This document shows, piece after piece, positions 43,652 to 52,629 of a stretch of DNA of 64,000 nucleotides (within the stretch, counting starts at the first letter, position 1; every line of letters begins with the position of its first letter). The DNA lies in contig JADGNZ010000009.1 in NCBI GenBank assembly GCA_017883205.1, forward strand, positions 1-64,000. Reading direction: 5' to 3'. Source of the stretch: Thermoanaerobaculia bacterium. Its GTDB lineage: Bacteria; Acidobacteriota; Thermoanaerobaculia; Gp7-AA8. The notes under the pieces are model-generated. The model was given only the letters and a program-made list of their open reading frames with translations. It was not told where the DNA came from and did not search any database. The translations under genes were made by a program, and so were the position numbers.

Positions 43652-45085
43652 GTGACCACATATCCGCTTGAGCCTGACAGTAACGAAATGCACCGCCTCG
43701 TTGACGACGCCATGCAGCGCATCGTCGCGCACATCGAATCGCTGCCTTCCCAACCGGCGTCGAATGTGGAGGGAGCGACGGACCGGGCCCGGACGCTGAT
43801 CGAGCCGCTCCCGATGAATCCGACTCCGTACACGCGGCTCCTCGACTTCCTTTTCGATGAGGCAATCCCGCGCTCGTTCAATGCCGCCGGCCCCGGCTAT
43901 CTCGCCTTCATCCCGGGCGGCGGGATCTTCCACGCGGCCGTCGCCGATCTGATCGCCGATGCGGTGAATCGCTACGTCGGCGTCTGCGCCGCGGCTCCGC
44001 TGCTCGCCCAACTCGAAGCAAATGTCGTCCGCTGGTTCTGCGAGATCATCGGCTACGGCGAGGGCAGCGGCGGCGTTCTCACGAGCGGCGGCTCGCTCGC
44101 CAATCTCACCGCCATCATCGCCGCCCGCCGCGCCCTCCTAGGCGACGATTTCCAGCGAGCAACGCTCTACTGCGGCGATCAAACCCACCACGCCTTCCAG
44201 AAGGCCGCCATCCTGGCCGGCTTCCCCGCGGCCAACATCCGCGAGATTCACAGCGACGCGATGTTTCGCGTACGCACCGACCCTCTCGTTGAAGCCATCG
44301 CGCACGACCGCGCCGCCGGCCTCACGCCGTTCATGATCTGCGGCAGCGCGGGAACGACCGCGACAGGCGCTGTCGATGACCTGGCTGCTCTTGCCCGAAT
44401 TGCAAAGGAAGAATCGCTCTGGTTTCACGTCGACGGCGCGTACGGGGCATTCTTCCTGCTGACCGAGCGCGGACGCACTGCCATGCGCGGCATCGAGCAG
44501 GCCGATTCCGTCATCCTCGATCCGCACAAAACGCTCTTCCTCCCCTTCGGCACCGGAGCTCTCGTCGTTCGTGACGCCGCCACACTTCGCCGCGCGTTCA
44601 GCATGCACGCCGACTACCTTCCGCAGTACCAGGAGAGCGCCGAGCTGATCGACTTCTGCGAGCTCTCCCCCGAGTTGTCGCGCGACTTCCGCGGACTGCG
44701 CGTCTGGCTGCCGTTGAAGCTGTTCGGTATCGAGCCCTTCCGCCAGCAACTCGAGGAGAAACTCGATCTGACCGAGTGGGCCGCCGCACAGTTGCACACG
44801 ATCGACGGGCTCGAAGTCATCGCCGAGCCCCAGCTCAGCATCACCGCGTTTCGCATGACACGACCCGGCCTCGATGACGCCGCGCTCGATGCGCTCAACC
44901 GCGATCTGATCGCACGCATCAATGCCCGGCAACGCGTCATGCTGACCGGCGCAACCGTCGACGGCCGCTTCGTCATCCGCATCTGCGTGGTCTCCCACCG
45001 CACGCATCGCGAGCGGATGGAGATGTGCATGGAGGATATCCGCGCAGCGGTTGCGGAGATGGATCCGCAGATGAACGCAGATTAG
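43652..45085 (+). CDS. PLP-dependent group II decarboxylase (aromatic amino acid type)
   Basis: 477 residues. The fold-type I decarboxylase pattern is clear: FIPGGGIFHAAVADLI, VLTSGGSLANLTAIIAAR, HHAFQKAAILAGF, and the PLP motifs HVDGAYGAFF and DPHKTLFLPFGTG, where Lys carries PLP. The family includes aromatic-L-amino-acid, histidine and glutamate decarboxylases and some cysteine sulfinate ones; the substrate here is open. It starts with GTG 43652 and has no ribosome site. Its last residues (DPQMNAD) are encoded by the arm of a hairpin repeat. Confidence 0.88.
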   Translation: MTTYPLEPDSNEMHRLVDDAMQRIVAHIESLPSQPASNVEGATDRARTLIEPLPMNPTPYTRLLDFLFDEAIPRSFNAAGPGYLAFIPGGGIFHAAVADLIADAVNRYVGVCAAAPLLAQLEANVVRWFCEIIGYGEGSGGVLTSGGSLANLTAIIAARRALLGDDFQRATLYCGDQTHHAFQKAAILAGFPAANIREIHSDAMFRVRTDPLVEAIAHDRAAGLTPFMICGSAGTTATGAVDDLAALARIAKEESLWFHVDGAYGAFFLLTERGRTAMRGIEQADSVILDPHKTLFLPFGTGALVVRDAATLRRAFSMHADYLPQYQESAELIDFCELSPELSRDFRGLRVWLPLKLFGIEPFRQQLEEKLDLTEWAAAQLHTIDGLEVIAEPQLSITAFRMTRPGLDDAALDALNRDLIARINARQRVMLTGATVDGRFVIRICVVSHRTHRERMEMCMEDIRAAVAEMDPQMNAD

Positions 45086-45124
45086 GACGGTTCTATCTGC
45101 GTCCCATCTGCGTCATCTGCGGAT
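45063..45124. repeat. hairpin of GCAGAT words overlapping a gene end
   Basis: ATCCGCAGATGAACGCAGAT (45063-45082) pairs with ATCTGCGTCATCTGCGGAT (45106-45124) apart from one extra A. The left arm encodes the end of the decarboxylase and its stop lies in the loop. It lies between two convergent genes. Confidence 0.85.
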
Positions 45125-45132
45125 GTCCTCAA

Positions 45133-47214
45133 CTACCAGATCGAACAGCGCTTCGCTGGGTCGCGCACCATCTTGTCGCCATCGTTGCAGTGATACGCCT
45201 TCCAAAACTCGGGCATGTTCTGGACGGTGCCGTTGACGCGGAACGGGCCCTGTGCGTGGGCATCGGTCAGCGCGCGGCGGGTTGCTTCCTGCGCGGCCAT
45301 GTTCTCGCCCCAGACCTGGGCGAAGCCGAGGAAGAAGCGCTGCTCGGGTGAGAAACCGTCGATCGTCTTGCGGTCCTTTCCTTCGAGTGACTTCTCGTAT
45401 GCGCGCAACGCGATCGTTGCGCCGCCGAGGTCGGCGACTGATTCGCCGTTGACGAGCTTGCCGTTGATGTTGATTCCGGGCGCCACATTGAACTCGCTGT
45501 ATTCGGTGGCGACGCAGTCTGTGCGCGCCTGGAACGCCTTCAGATCCTCAGGCGTGAACCAGTTGCGCAGATTCCCCTGCGGGTCGAACTTCGCACCCTG
45601 ATCGTCGAAGCCGTGCGTCATCTCGTGACCGATGACCGTGCCGATGCCGCCGTAGTTGTAGGCATCGTCGGCGTTCGGATCGAAGAAGGGAGGTTGCAGG
45701 ATGCCGGCAGGGAACGTGATGTTGTTCTGCGGCGGGTTGTAGCTGGCGTTCACGGTCGGCGGCGTGAAACCGCCCCACTCGCTCGGATCGTCCGGATGGC
45801 CGATGCGCTCGATGTTGTGGTGATAGGCCCATGCGCGCGATGCCTGCACATTCGCCGCGTACGAGGCGCGGCTGATCGTGAGCGCCGAGTAATCGCGCCA
45901 CTTGTCGGGATAGCCGATGCGGCGCTGGAACGCGTTCAACTTCGCCAGCGCGGCGGCCTTCGTCTCCGGACCCATCCAGGTCAGCGTCGGAATGTCCTCG
46001 CGCAACGCACCGACGAGGTTATCGATCAGCGCGTTCATCTTCGCCTTGGCTTCGGGTGTGAAGTTGCGGCGGATGTACTCCTGGCCGAGAAGCTGGCCGA
46101 TGTTGCCGTCGGCCGAGCGCACGCAGCGTTTCCAACGCTCCTGCTGTTCTTTCGTGCCGGAGAGCACCCGGCCGCTGAAGTTGAAATCTTCCGTGACGAA
46201 CGCGCTCGAAAGCGACGGGGCGGCGCCTTCCACGACCTGCCAGCGCAGGAGAGCCTTCCAGTCATCGAGCGGAACCTCGTTGAGGAGCTGGCTGACCGAC
46301 TGGATGTATTTCGGCTGCGAGACGTTGATCGATGTCTCGTTGACACCGAGGGTGTGAAGGTACGAGGGCCAATCAACTGCCGGCGCCATCGAAGCAAGGT
46401 CGGCAACCTTGGTCGGGTGATAGGTGTTCTCGGGACTGCGCAGCTCGACGCGGGGAAGCTGCGCCGTGGCCAGCTTCGTCTCGAGCACGAGGATTCGCTG
46501 CGCGTCGGCTTTGGCCTGATCAGGATTCACGCCGGCGAGGCTGAGCATCTTCGTGACGTGATCGACATATTGCGTGCGAATCGTCTTGAAGTTGTCGGCG
46601 TCGCGCAGGTAGTAGTCGCGGTCGGGAAGGCCGAGGGATCCCGTGCCGAGGCCGGCGATGATCATCTTGCTGTTCTTCAAATCGTTCTGCCCGCCGACGC
46701 GGAAGAGCGGCGCGTAACCTGCGGTCTGCATGTGAGTGATCTCGGCGAGGAGCGATGCGCGGTCGCTGATGGCATTGATCCGATCGAGCTCCGGCTGGAT
46801 CGGCGTGACGCCGGCAGCTTCGATCGCGGTTTCATTCATACAGGAGGCGTAGAAGTCGCCGACTTTCTGCTCCGCGCTGCCGGGGGCGGCGGTGGTGAGC
46901 GCCGCATCCTGCTCGACGATCTGGTGCAGCACGTCGCGGTTGCGCTCAGAGACCTCTTCGAAGCGGCCGTAGCGGGAGTACTGCGCCGGAAGCGGATGCG
47001 TGTCGCGCCACTTGCCGACGGCAAATCGATAAAAGTCGTCGCAGGCCTTTACGCTCGGATCCATGGCATTCAGATCGAAGCCATGCGGCGCGAAGTAGGC
47101 GGCAACCGGCGGCGCGGGTGCAGCGGCAACGGGTGCGGCAGAGTGTGACGATCCGCATCCGGCCTGGATTGCAGCCAATCCGGCGAACGCGATCAGAGGT
47201 AGAGAACGGCGCAT
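45133..47214 (-). CDS. M13-family (neprilysin-like) zinc metallopeptidase, lipoprotein
   Basis: 693 residues. The start MRRSLPLIAFAGLAAIQAGC gives a lipobox (QAGC), so it is membrane anchored on the periplasmic or outer side. The zinc site is VIGHEMTHGFDDQGAKFD; ENMAAQEATRR and NGESVADLGGATIALRAY carry the third ligand and family motif (GESVADLGG). NAFYNPPQNNI-type motif is seen as NASYNPPQNNITFPAGIL. It cleaves short peptides. GGAGGAAC precedes ATG 47214; the longer frame up to 47472 is not needed. Confidence 0.95.
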   Translation of the reverse strand: MRRSLPLIAFAGLAAIQAGCGSSHSAAPVAAAPAPPVAAYFAPHGFDLNAMDPSVKACDDFYRFAVGKWRDTHPLPAQYSRYGRFEEVSERNRDVLHQIVEQDAALTTAAPGSAEQKVGDFYASCMNETAIEAAGVTPIQPELDRINAISDRASLLAEITHMQTAGYAPLFRVGGQNDLKNSKMIIAGLGTGSLGLPDRDYYLRDADNFKTIRTQYVDHVTKMLSLAGVNPDQAKADAQRILVLETKLATAQLPRVELRSPENTYHPTKVADLASMAPAVDWPSYLHTLGVNETSINVSQPKYIQSVSQLLNEVPLDDWKALLRWQVVEGAAPSLSSAFVTEDFNFSGRVLSGTKEQQERWKRCVRSADGNIGQLLGQEYIRRNFTPEAKAKMNALIDNLVGALREDIPTLTWMGPETKAAALAKLNAFQRRIGYPDKWRDYSALTISRASYAANVQASRAWAYHHNIERIGHPDDPSEWGGFTPPTVNASYNPPQNNITFPAGILQPPFFDPNADDAYNYGGIGTVIGHEMTHGFDDQGAKFDPQGNLRNWFTPEDLKAFQARTDCVATEYSEFNVAPGININGKLVNGESVADLGGATIALRAYEKSLEGKDRKTIDGFSPEQRFFLGFAQVWGENMAAQEATRRALTDAHAQGPFRVNGTVQNMPEFWKAYHCNDGDKMVRDPAKRCSIW

Positions 47215-48201
47215 AGTTCCTCCATTGGGGGTCCTAAAATTTTCGGCAGGCGATCGTACGCAAGGTAATTGGAATCTTACGTGAACGAATGGTGCCAGCG
47301 TTGGGTTGCCGGGCTGCTGGAGGTCGCGGGTGTGGGTGTCGGGGGTCCCGGTCGAAATGCTCGCTACCCCATCAAGCCAGCCCCCAGGACGGTCAGGACG
47401 TCCGTTCATCGCTGACGCAATCGTCGCGTCTAGGGGCGGCGTTTGAGGGTTCGATCTACGAATAACTACCATCCCGATGCAATCGCCGGTTGCGGAGATC
47501 GCAAGTCATGATCATTCAATAGGTTACGAGTGCCAAACGAACGAAGGTCTGACCCCGCTGCTTTCAGGCTGCTTTCATGACACCGCCATTCGAAGACACG
47601 AAGCGTTCGTACAGCTTCATGCTCTCGGAAACGCGAGGCCAGAATCCCTCACGAGCAAGATTCGCCTTCCGCGGCGAGGAGTCCCCGACTCTCTTGCGAG
47701 AAGTGCCGGGCTTCTTGCGAGAGGTGCCGGGGCTTCTTGCGAGAAGTGCCGGGGCTTCTTGCGAGAAGCGCCGGGCTTCTTGCGAGAAGCGCCGGGCTTC
47801 TTGCGAGAAGTGCAGGGACTTCTTGCGAGAAGCGCCGGGCTTCTTGCGAGAAGTGCCGGGGCTTCTTGCGAGAAGTGCCGGGCTTCTTGCGAGAAGTGCC
47901 GGGCTTCTTGCGAGAAGTGCCGGGCTTCTTGCGAGAAGCGCCGGGCTTCTTGCGAGAAGCGCCGGGCTTCTTGCGAGAAGCGCCGGGCTTCTTGCGAGAA
48001 GTGCCGGGCTTCTTGCGAGAAGCGCCGGGCTTCTTGCGAGAAGTGCCGGGCTTCTTGCGAGAAGTGCCGGGGGTTCTTGCGAGAAGCGCCGGGCTTCTTG
48101 CGAGAAGTGCCGGGGGTTCTTGCGAGAAGCCCGGAGTCTCTTGCGAGAACTACGTGAGTGAGAACACAAGGGTTCGCAAGACACAGCTTCCTTAGCCTCT
48201 C
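47215..48201. other. 987-bp gene-free stretch holding repeat array C
   Basis: Between the M13 gene and the XRE regulator, both on the minus strand. The first 475 bases show no recognised gene; frames there are not conserved-looking. The rest is the array. Long frames exist in three + frames and one minus frame through the array because the unit lacks stops. Confidence 0.8.
47691..48151. repeat. array C: 22 tandem units of about 21 bp with palindromic CTTCTTGCGAGAAG core
   Basis: The word TTGCGAG occurs 22 times at a step of 21 bp, or 22 bp where an extra G is present. The 14-bp core CTTCTTGCGAGAAG is a palindrome with one wobble pair; the rest of the unit is GC-rich (TGCCGGG or CGCCGGG). Copies are nearly identical, so the array is young or homogenised, unlike arrays A and B. 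The first, second and last units are degenerate. Confidence 0.95.
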
Positions 48202-49011
48202 CTACCGAACCCGCACGATCGCGTTGATCGCAGCCATCACCTTCAGTGCACGCTTTGACGCCGTCCCGCCTGTCGTCACCTCGGACAAGCCGTCCGTCAT
48301 GAGCGATTTGCGGCCGTGTTTCTGCCACCAATGGCCGACATAGAGCAGGTCGCCTGCCTTCACGATCACGAGCTCACCCGAAGCGGCGCGTCCGGTCGGA
48401 CGTAACTCGACGATCAGGAGATCGCCGTCGTCGATTCCAACCGCTTGCAGGAGATCGCCGCGAGCGCGGAAGACTTTCTCACCTGCCGCGATCCATGACG
48501 AGGGCAACGGGGCGTTCTCGCCGGAAAGCTCCACAACCTCTGCGCCTTGCCGGATTTCGCCTGCGATCGGGACCCGCGATTCGCCGGGACGATCGGCGAT
48601 GGCATTTCCCCCACGCCGCCGCCTCTTCCCATCGATCCGCAGAGGCTGCATCTTCGGGAAACGCATGTCGATGGACGAGGGAACGGCCTCGTCATCGCCG
48701 AGAATCGATCCGGCGCGGGCAAGGAGCACCTGCGCGCGAAGGGTGCCTGCGTGCGCCTCGCGGATCGTCTCGGCCAGCACCGGCATATTGACGGACGTCG
48801 ACGTCGATTGGGCCGTCCGGACGGTCAGCTCGCCCAGGCTGATCTCGGCCAACTGAAGCACGGCCGCTACCTTGCGCAAGACCGCGACCGAGACGTTTGC
48901 ACCTTTCTCCAGGGCAGCAAGATGCCGCCGGCTGACACCCGCCAGGCGGGCCAGCCGATCCTGAGTCAGGCCTCGCTCGAGGCGGGCCGCACGTACGGTT
49001 TCTCCGAGCAT
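48202..49011 (-). CDS. XRE-family regulator with S24/LexA-like C-terminal domain lacking the catalytic Ser
   Basis: 269 residues. Residues 1-60 are a helix-turn-helix (GLTQDRLARLAGVSRRHLAALEKGANVS). The C-terminal domain is S24-like (VGIDDGDLLIVELRPTGRAASGELVIVK), but the usual GDSM is GDLLQ, and the catalytic Lys is not where expected, so self-cleavage is unlikely. The middle region is basic (KRRRRGGN). It probably binds ligand or dimerises without cleavage. ATG 49011 is preferred to TTG 49020. GTAAC-TTATAC-GTTAC just upstream is a possible own operator. Confidence 0.75.
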   Translation of the reverse strand: MLGETVRAARLERGLTQDRLARLAGVSRRHLAALEKGANVSVAVLRKVAAVLQLAEISLGELTVRTAQSTSTSVNMPVLAETIREAHAGTLRAQVLLARAGSILGDDEAVPSSIDMRFPKMQPLRIDGKRRRRGGNAIADRPGESRVPIAGEIRQGAEVVELSGENAPLPSSWIAAGEKVFRARGDLLQAVGIDDGDLLIVELRPTGRAASGELVIVKAGDLLYVGHWWQKHGRKSLMTDGLSEVTTGGTASKRALKVMAAINAIVRVR

Positions 49012-49020
49012 GGGTGCCAA

Positions 49021-49036
49021 GTAACTTATACGTTAC
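49021..49036. promoter_or_regulatory. possible operator GTAAC-N6-GTTAC upstream of the XRE/S24 gene
   Basis: GTAAC at 49021-49025 and its complement GTTAC at 49032-49036 flank TTATAC. It lies 10 bases before the ATG of the minus-strand regulator, suiting self-repression. Confidence 0.45.
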
Positions 49037-49087
49037 TAGGTTCGCGTAATCTAAGCAACTCATCTAGGAGTGCTCCGCACCTACCGA

Positions 49088-49116
49088 TTGACACCCATCA
49101 TGCCGTGGATTATGAT
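49088..49116 (+). promoter_or_regulatory. near-consensus sigma-70 promoter
   Basis: TTGACA (49088-49093), exactly 17 bases, TATGAT (49111-49116). The best promoter match in the window. It drives the small HTH gene and predicts a start of transcription about 8 bases before its ATG. Confidence 0.8.
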
Positions 49117-49129
49117 GCACTATATTGCA
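49116..49129. promoter_or_regulatory. operator-like palindrome TGCA-C-TATA-T-TGCA
   Basis: 14 bp with one mismatched pair, overlapping the end of the -10 and the likely transcription start, and ending one base before the ATG at 49131. Position suits autorepression by the HTH protein. Confidence 0.55.
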
Positions 49130-49130
49130 C

Positions 49131-49373
49131 ATGTACACGCGACTGGAACAGTTTCTCAAGAGCCACAGGATCAAACCAGCCCACCTGGCGCGGGAATCCG
49201 GCTACAGCCGCCAGCACCTCCTGCGCATCCGGATGGGGCGGATGGAGCCCACCCGCCGCTGCATCGCCGCCATCGTCGCCGCCTGCCGCCACCTGGCGAA
49301 CGAGCCGGTGCTGGCGAGCGACCTCTTCGAGCTTGGCGAAGAGGAGCGGCAGCCGAAGGTCGCTGACATTTGA
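49131..49373 (+). CDS. small helix-turn-helix (XRE-like) protein
   Basis: 80 residues from ATG 49131. LKSHRIKPAHLARESGYSRQHLLRIRMGRMEPTRRC is a helix-turn-helix with recognition helix SRQHLLRIRMGR; the end is acidic (DLFELGEEERQ). It lies divergent from the XRE/S24 gene, so the pair forms a small switch-like module. The message has almost no leader (promoter at 49088-49116), and there is no ribosome site. A CACAGAG-type hairpin follows. Confidence 0.75.
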   Translation: MYTRLEQFLKSHRIKPAHLARESGYSRQHLLRIRMGRMEPTRRCIAAIVAACRHLANEPVLASDLFELGEEERQPKVADI

Positions 49374-49374
49374 T

Positions 49375-49439
49375 CACCACAGAGGCGCAGAGGTCACAGA
49401 GAAACAGTTCACCTCTGTGCTCGCTGCGTCTCTGTGGTG
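49375..49439. repeat. hairpin built of CACAGAG words
   Basis: CACCACAGAG (from 49375) pairs with CTCTGTGGTG (ending 49439), with matching GCGCAG/CTGCGT words inside. Related to the element at 36051-36103. It lies between the HTH gene and the convergent M20 gene. Confidence 0.75.
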
Positions 49440-49445
49440 CAACCT

Positions 49446-50816
49446 TTACTTCATCGCCGCGATCTCCTCGAAGTACTTCACGAACGCCACCATCCCGCCG
49501 CTGGCCTGCTGCCAGTCGTAATTCTCGTTCGGGGCGTGGTAGCCGTGTTCGGGGAGGGAGAGGCCGAGAAAGAGGACCGGGGCTTTGAGGACCTGTTCCA
49601 TCGAGACGACGGCGCCGATCGAGCCGCCTTCGCGAACGAAGACCGGCTCGATGCCGAAGGCGAACTTCATCGCGCTGCGGACGGCGTTGGCGAGCGGGCC
49701 GGTAGTGGGCGCTTTGTACGCTTCCATCGACGCCTCGAAACTGATCTTCACGTCGGGGTTGTGCCGCTTGACGAAATCGCGGACGAGCTTCTTGATCTTC
49801 TTCGGATCCTGATTCGGCACCAGGCGGCAGGAGATCTTGACCGTGGCCCGCGGCGGAACCACCGTTTTGATGCCGGCGCCGGTGTAGCCGCCAACGAGGC
49901 CGTGCACTTCCATCGTCGGCAGCGCCCAGATCCGCTTCATCACTTCCATCGGATCTTCGGTGCGGATCGATTTGAAACCGTGGTCCTTCTTGAACTTCTT
50001 CACCGTGAAGCCTGAGTTCTTGAAGTCGTTCAGCTCCTTCTTCGACGGCTGCATGACGTCGTCGTAGAACCCTTTGATCTTCACTTTGCCGGTCGTGGCG
50101 TTGTACATCTTCGTGACCAGCTTCATCAGCTCGCCGATCGGATTGCGCGCCGCGCCGCCGACGACGCCGGAATGCTGATCGGTCTTCGCCGTCTCCAGCG
50201 ACAGCTCGAAACCTTGCAGACCACGTAGCCCCGCAGGACAGGCAGGCCGTTCGCGCGAGACCCAGATCGTGTCGGAGACGATAACGGAGTTGGTGGCGAG
50301 CTGCTCCGCGTACTTTTTCATCGCCCCTTCGAAGTTCGGCGAGCCAATCTCTTCCTCGAGCTCCCAGATCGTGTGAATGTTCACGCGCACGCCCGCCTCA
50401 TGCGCGGCGCGAATCGCGAACAGCGCGGTCAGGGCCGGACCTTTGTCGTCGGTGGTACCGCGCCCGAGGTAACGGTCACCTTCTTTGATGAAGGTGAAGG
50501 GATCGGTCTTCCACGGCTCGGTCTCGGCTGATGCTGGCTGCACGTCGAGGTGGTTGTAGACGGTAACCGTGGGAAGCGACGGATCGACATCGAAACGGCC
50601 GTGCACGATCGGATTGCCTTCCGTTTCGAGGATCGACGCCACGCCGCCGAATCCGCGGATCTTCGCCGCGGCCAACTCGGCGCAGCGGCGGATGTCGGCA
50701 GCGCGCTCGGGCTCGGAGGAGACCGATGGGACTTCGACGAACTGCTGCAGCGTCGATTCAAAATCAGCGCGATGATCCTGCGCCCATGCGAGAAGGGATT
50801 TCTTATCGAGATTCAT
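49446..50816 (-). CDS. M20-family dipeptidase (CNDP-like)
   Basis: 456 residues. Metal-binding motifs: YNHLDVQPA (His, Asp bridging region), GTTDDKGPALTAL (bridging Asp) and ELEEEIGSPNF (catalytic and metal Glu); the last His is in LPEHGYHAPNE. The dimerisation domain lies between about 190 and 370. It hydrolyses dipeptides or peptide-like amides in the cytoplasm. TAGAAT stands 8 bases before ATG 50816 with no ribosome site, suggesting a leaderless message. It follows the ggt gene on the other side but on the same strand. Confidence 0.92.
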   Translation of the reverse strand: MNLDKKSLLAWAQDHRADFESTLQQFVEVPSVSSEPERAADIRRCAELAAAKIRGFGGVASILETEGNPIVHGRFDVDPSLPTVTVYNHLDVQPASAETEPWKTDPFTFIKEGDRYLGRGTTDDKGPALTALFAIRAAHEAGVRVNIHTIWELEEEIGSPNFEGAMKKYAEQLATNSVIVSDTIWVSRERPACPAGLRGLQGFELSLETAKTDQHSGVVGGAARNPIGELMKLVTKMYNATTGKVKIKGFYDDVMQPSKKELNDFKNSGFTVKKFKKDHGFKSIRTEDPMEVMKRIWALPTMEVHGLVGGYTGAGIKTVVPPRATVKISCRLVPNQDPKKIKKLVRDFVKRHNPDVKISFEASMEAYKAPTTGPLANAVRSAMKFAFGIEPVFVREGGSIGAVVSMEQVLKAPVLFLGLSLPEHGYHAPNENYDWQQASGGMVAFVKYFEEIAAMK

Positions 50817-50832
50817 AGCGGTGGATTCTATG

Positions 50833-52524
50833 TCAGTAGCCGGCCGCCACGCCGCTGCGGCGCGCATCCGATCCGCCTTGGCGCAGGCCCGTTCTCGGAT
50901 CGATCATGACGGCGTTGGCGTCGGAAATGTGGTCCAGCCCCTTCTCGCGAAACTTGTGGCCCATCTGCTCCAGCTTTGCACGCGTGTCGGGATTCGTCCC
51001 GTCCGGCTCCCAATAGATCTCGTCCGGCATCCACTGATGATGAATGCGGCCACCGTCGACGGCCTGCTGGATGTTGATGTGAAAGTCGACGACAGAGAGC
51101 ACGATCTCGAGCACCGTACTGATGATGCGCGGCCCGCCTGCGGCCCCGACCACGAACCACGGCTTGCCGTTGTCGAGCATGATCAGCGGCGTCATCGACG
51201 AGAGCGGCCGCTTCTTCGGCTCGATCGCGTTCTTCGCGCTCTGAATGAGTTGATATTCGTTCGCCACGCCGGGACGCGAGGTGAAGTCGTCCATCTCGTT
51301 GTTCAGCAAAACGCCTGTCCCTTTCGCGGCGACGCCGCTGCCGAACCAGTCGTTCAGCGTGTACGTGTTGCTGACCATACTGCCGTCGGCGTCGACGATC
51401 GAAAAGTGCGTAGTGTCGGTCTTCTCGAACGGCGCGGGGTCGCCGGCACGAATATCTTTCGATGACGATGCATGCTCCAGATCAATCGTCTTGCGCCGCT
51501 CTTCGGCATAGGCAGCCGATGTCAGCGCGGCAATCGGCATCGTGTTGAAATCGGGATCACCGAGAAACTCCGCTCGATCGGCGAACGCGCGCCGCATCAC
51601 TTCGGTCAACAGATGGAGGTACCGCGCCGACTGCCAGCCCATCGACCCGACGTCGTAGTGCTCGAGCATGTGCAGCATTTCGATGATGGCCACGCTGCCG
51701 GACGACGGCGGCGGCATGACGATGAATTCGTGGCCGCGATACGTGCCATGCAGCGGCGTGCGGATCACCGGCTTGTACTCGCGCAGGTCCTTCATCGTGA
51801 TCAGACCGCCGTGAGCACGCATGTCCGCGACGATACGCCGCGCGGTGATGCCTTCGTAGAAATCGCGCGGATTGGTTTGGATGCGCGCCAGCGTCGCCGC
51901 GAGCTCCGGCTGTTTGAAGCGCTCACCCATCGTGTAGATGTGCCCATCGCGCAGAAAGATGCGGCGGCTCTCCGGCCACGGATTCATCTTCTTCAACGTG
52001 TCGGCATCGTGGAGAACGCCGTCGAGAAACGGTGTGACGATGAAACCGTCAGCGGCGAGTTTGCGCGCCGGCTCGACCAGCTCACTCCACTTCAGTTTCC
52101 CGTGACGCTTGTGGACCAGCATCAGCCCCGCGATCGTGCCCGGAACGCCGACGGCCTTGTAGCCATTAGTCGATGCGCCTTTGATCACGTTGCCTTTGGC
52201 GTCGAGGTACATCTCACGCGATGCAGCGAGCGGCGCAACTTCGCGATAGTCGATCGCTTCGCTCGTTCCGTCCGCCATGCGAATGAGCATGAAACCGCCG
52301 CCCCCGAGGTTGCCGGCCGCGGGCCAGGTAACGGCCATGGTGAGCGCGACGGCGACCGCAGCATCGACCGCGTTGCCACCTTTCTTCATCACGTCGGCGC
52401 CAACACGCGACGCGATGCCGCTCGTCGAAGCGACCATGCCGTGGCGTGCAACGACCGGATCGCGCAGAACGGCGAACGCGCTGGTGGTGGCGAAGAGAAC
52501 GAGAGTGGCGAGGATCTTCCGCAT
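50833..52524 (-). CDS. ggt: gamma-glutamyltranspeptidase, secreted
   Basis: 563 residues with a signal peptide (RKILATLVLFATTSAFA). The large subunit holds HGMVASTSGIASRVGADVMKKGGNAVDAAVA and the oxyanion region; the self-cleavage site and nucleophile Thr are in KTDTTHFSIVDADGSMV (about residue 376), and NSYTLND-like sequence (NTYTLNDWFGSG) follows. It processes glutathione and other gamma-glutamyl compounds in the periplasm. The M20 dipeptidase gene comes 16 bases downstream and could split the released Cys-Gly, so the pair may recycle glutathione. Confidence 0.95.
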   Translation of the reverse strand: MRKILATLVLFATTSAFAVLRDPVVARHGMVASTSGIASRVGADVMKKGGNAVDAAVAVALTMAVTWPAAGNLGGGGFMLIRMADGTSEAIDYREVAPLAASREMYLDAKGNVIKGASTNGYKAVGVPGTIAGLMLVHKRHGKLKWSELVEPARKLAADGFIVTPFLDGVLHDADTLKKMNPWPESRRIFLRDGHIYTMGERFKQPELAATLARIQTNPRDFYEGITARRIVADMRAHGGLITMKDLREYKPVIRTPLHGTYRGHEFIVMPPPSSGSVAIIEMLHMLEHYDVGSMGWQSARYLHLLTEVMRRAFADRAEFLGDPDFNTMPIAALTSAAYAEERRKTIDLEHASSSKDIRAGDPAPFEKTDTTHFSIVDADGSMVSNTYTLNDWFGSGVAAKGTGVLLNNEMDDFTSRPGVANEYQLIQSAKNAIEPKKRPLSSMTPLIMLDNGKPWFVVGAAGGPRIISTVLEIVLSVVDFHINIQQAVDGGRIHHQWMPDEIYWEPDGTNPDTRAKLEQMGHKFREKGLDHISDANAVMIDPRTGLRQGGSDARRSGVAAGY

Positions 52525-52629
52525 AAGGGAAGAGTATCGCGTCTATCAGTTGGCTCAGAACCGCCAGCGGGCCGCTGGCGATACAGCCGACGGGCCGTCG
52601 GCGCTACGCTTGGTAGCGCTACGTCTCGC

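Noticed and set aside
47691-48151. CRISPR array
   Set aside because: There are no unique spacers: the whole unit repeats at 21 bp, far shorter than repeat plus spacer, and no cas genes are near. The same applies to arrays A and B.
47564-48331. Long frames through array C on both strands (255, 226, 194 and 152 residues)
   Set aside because: They arise because the 21-bp unit has no stop in these frames. The heptads (LLARSAG, SCEKCRA, FLREVPG) change register freely, there is no ribosome site, and one frame runs into the end of the real XRE gene.
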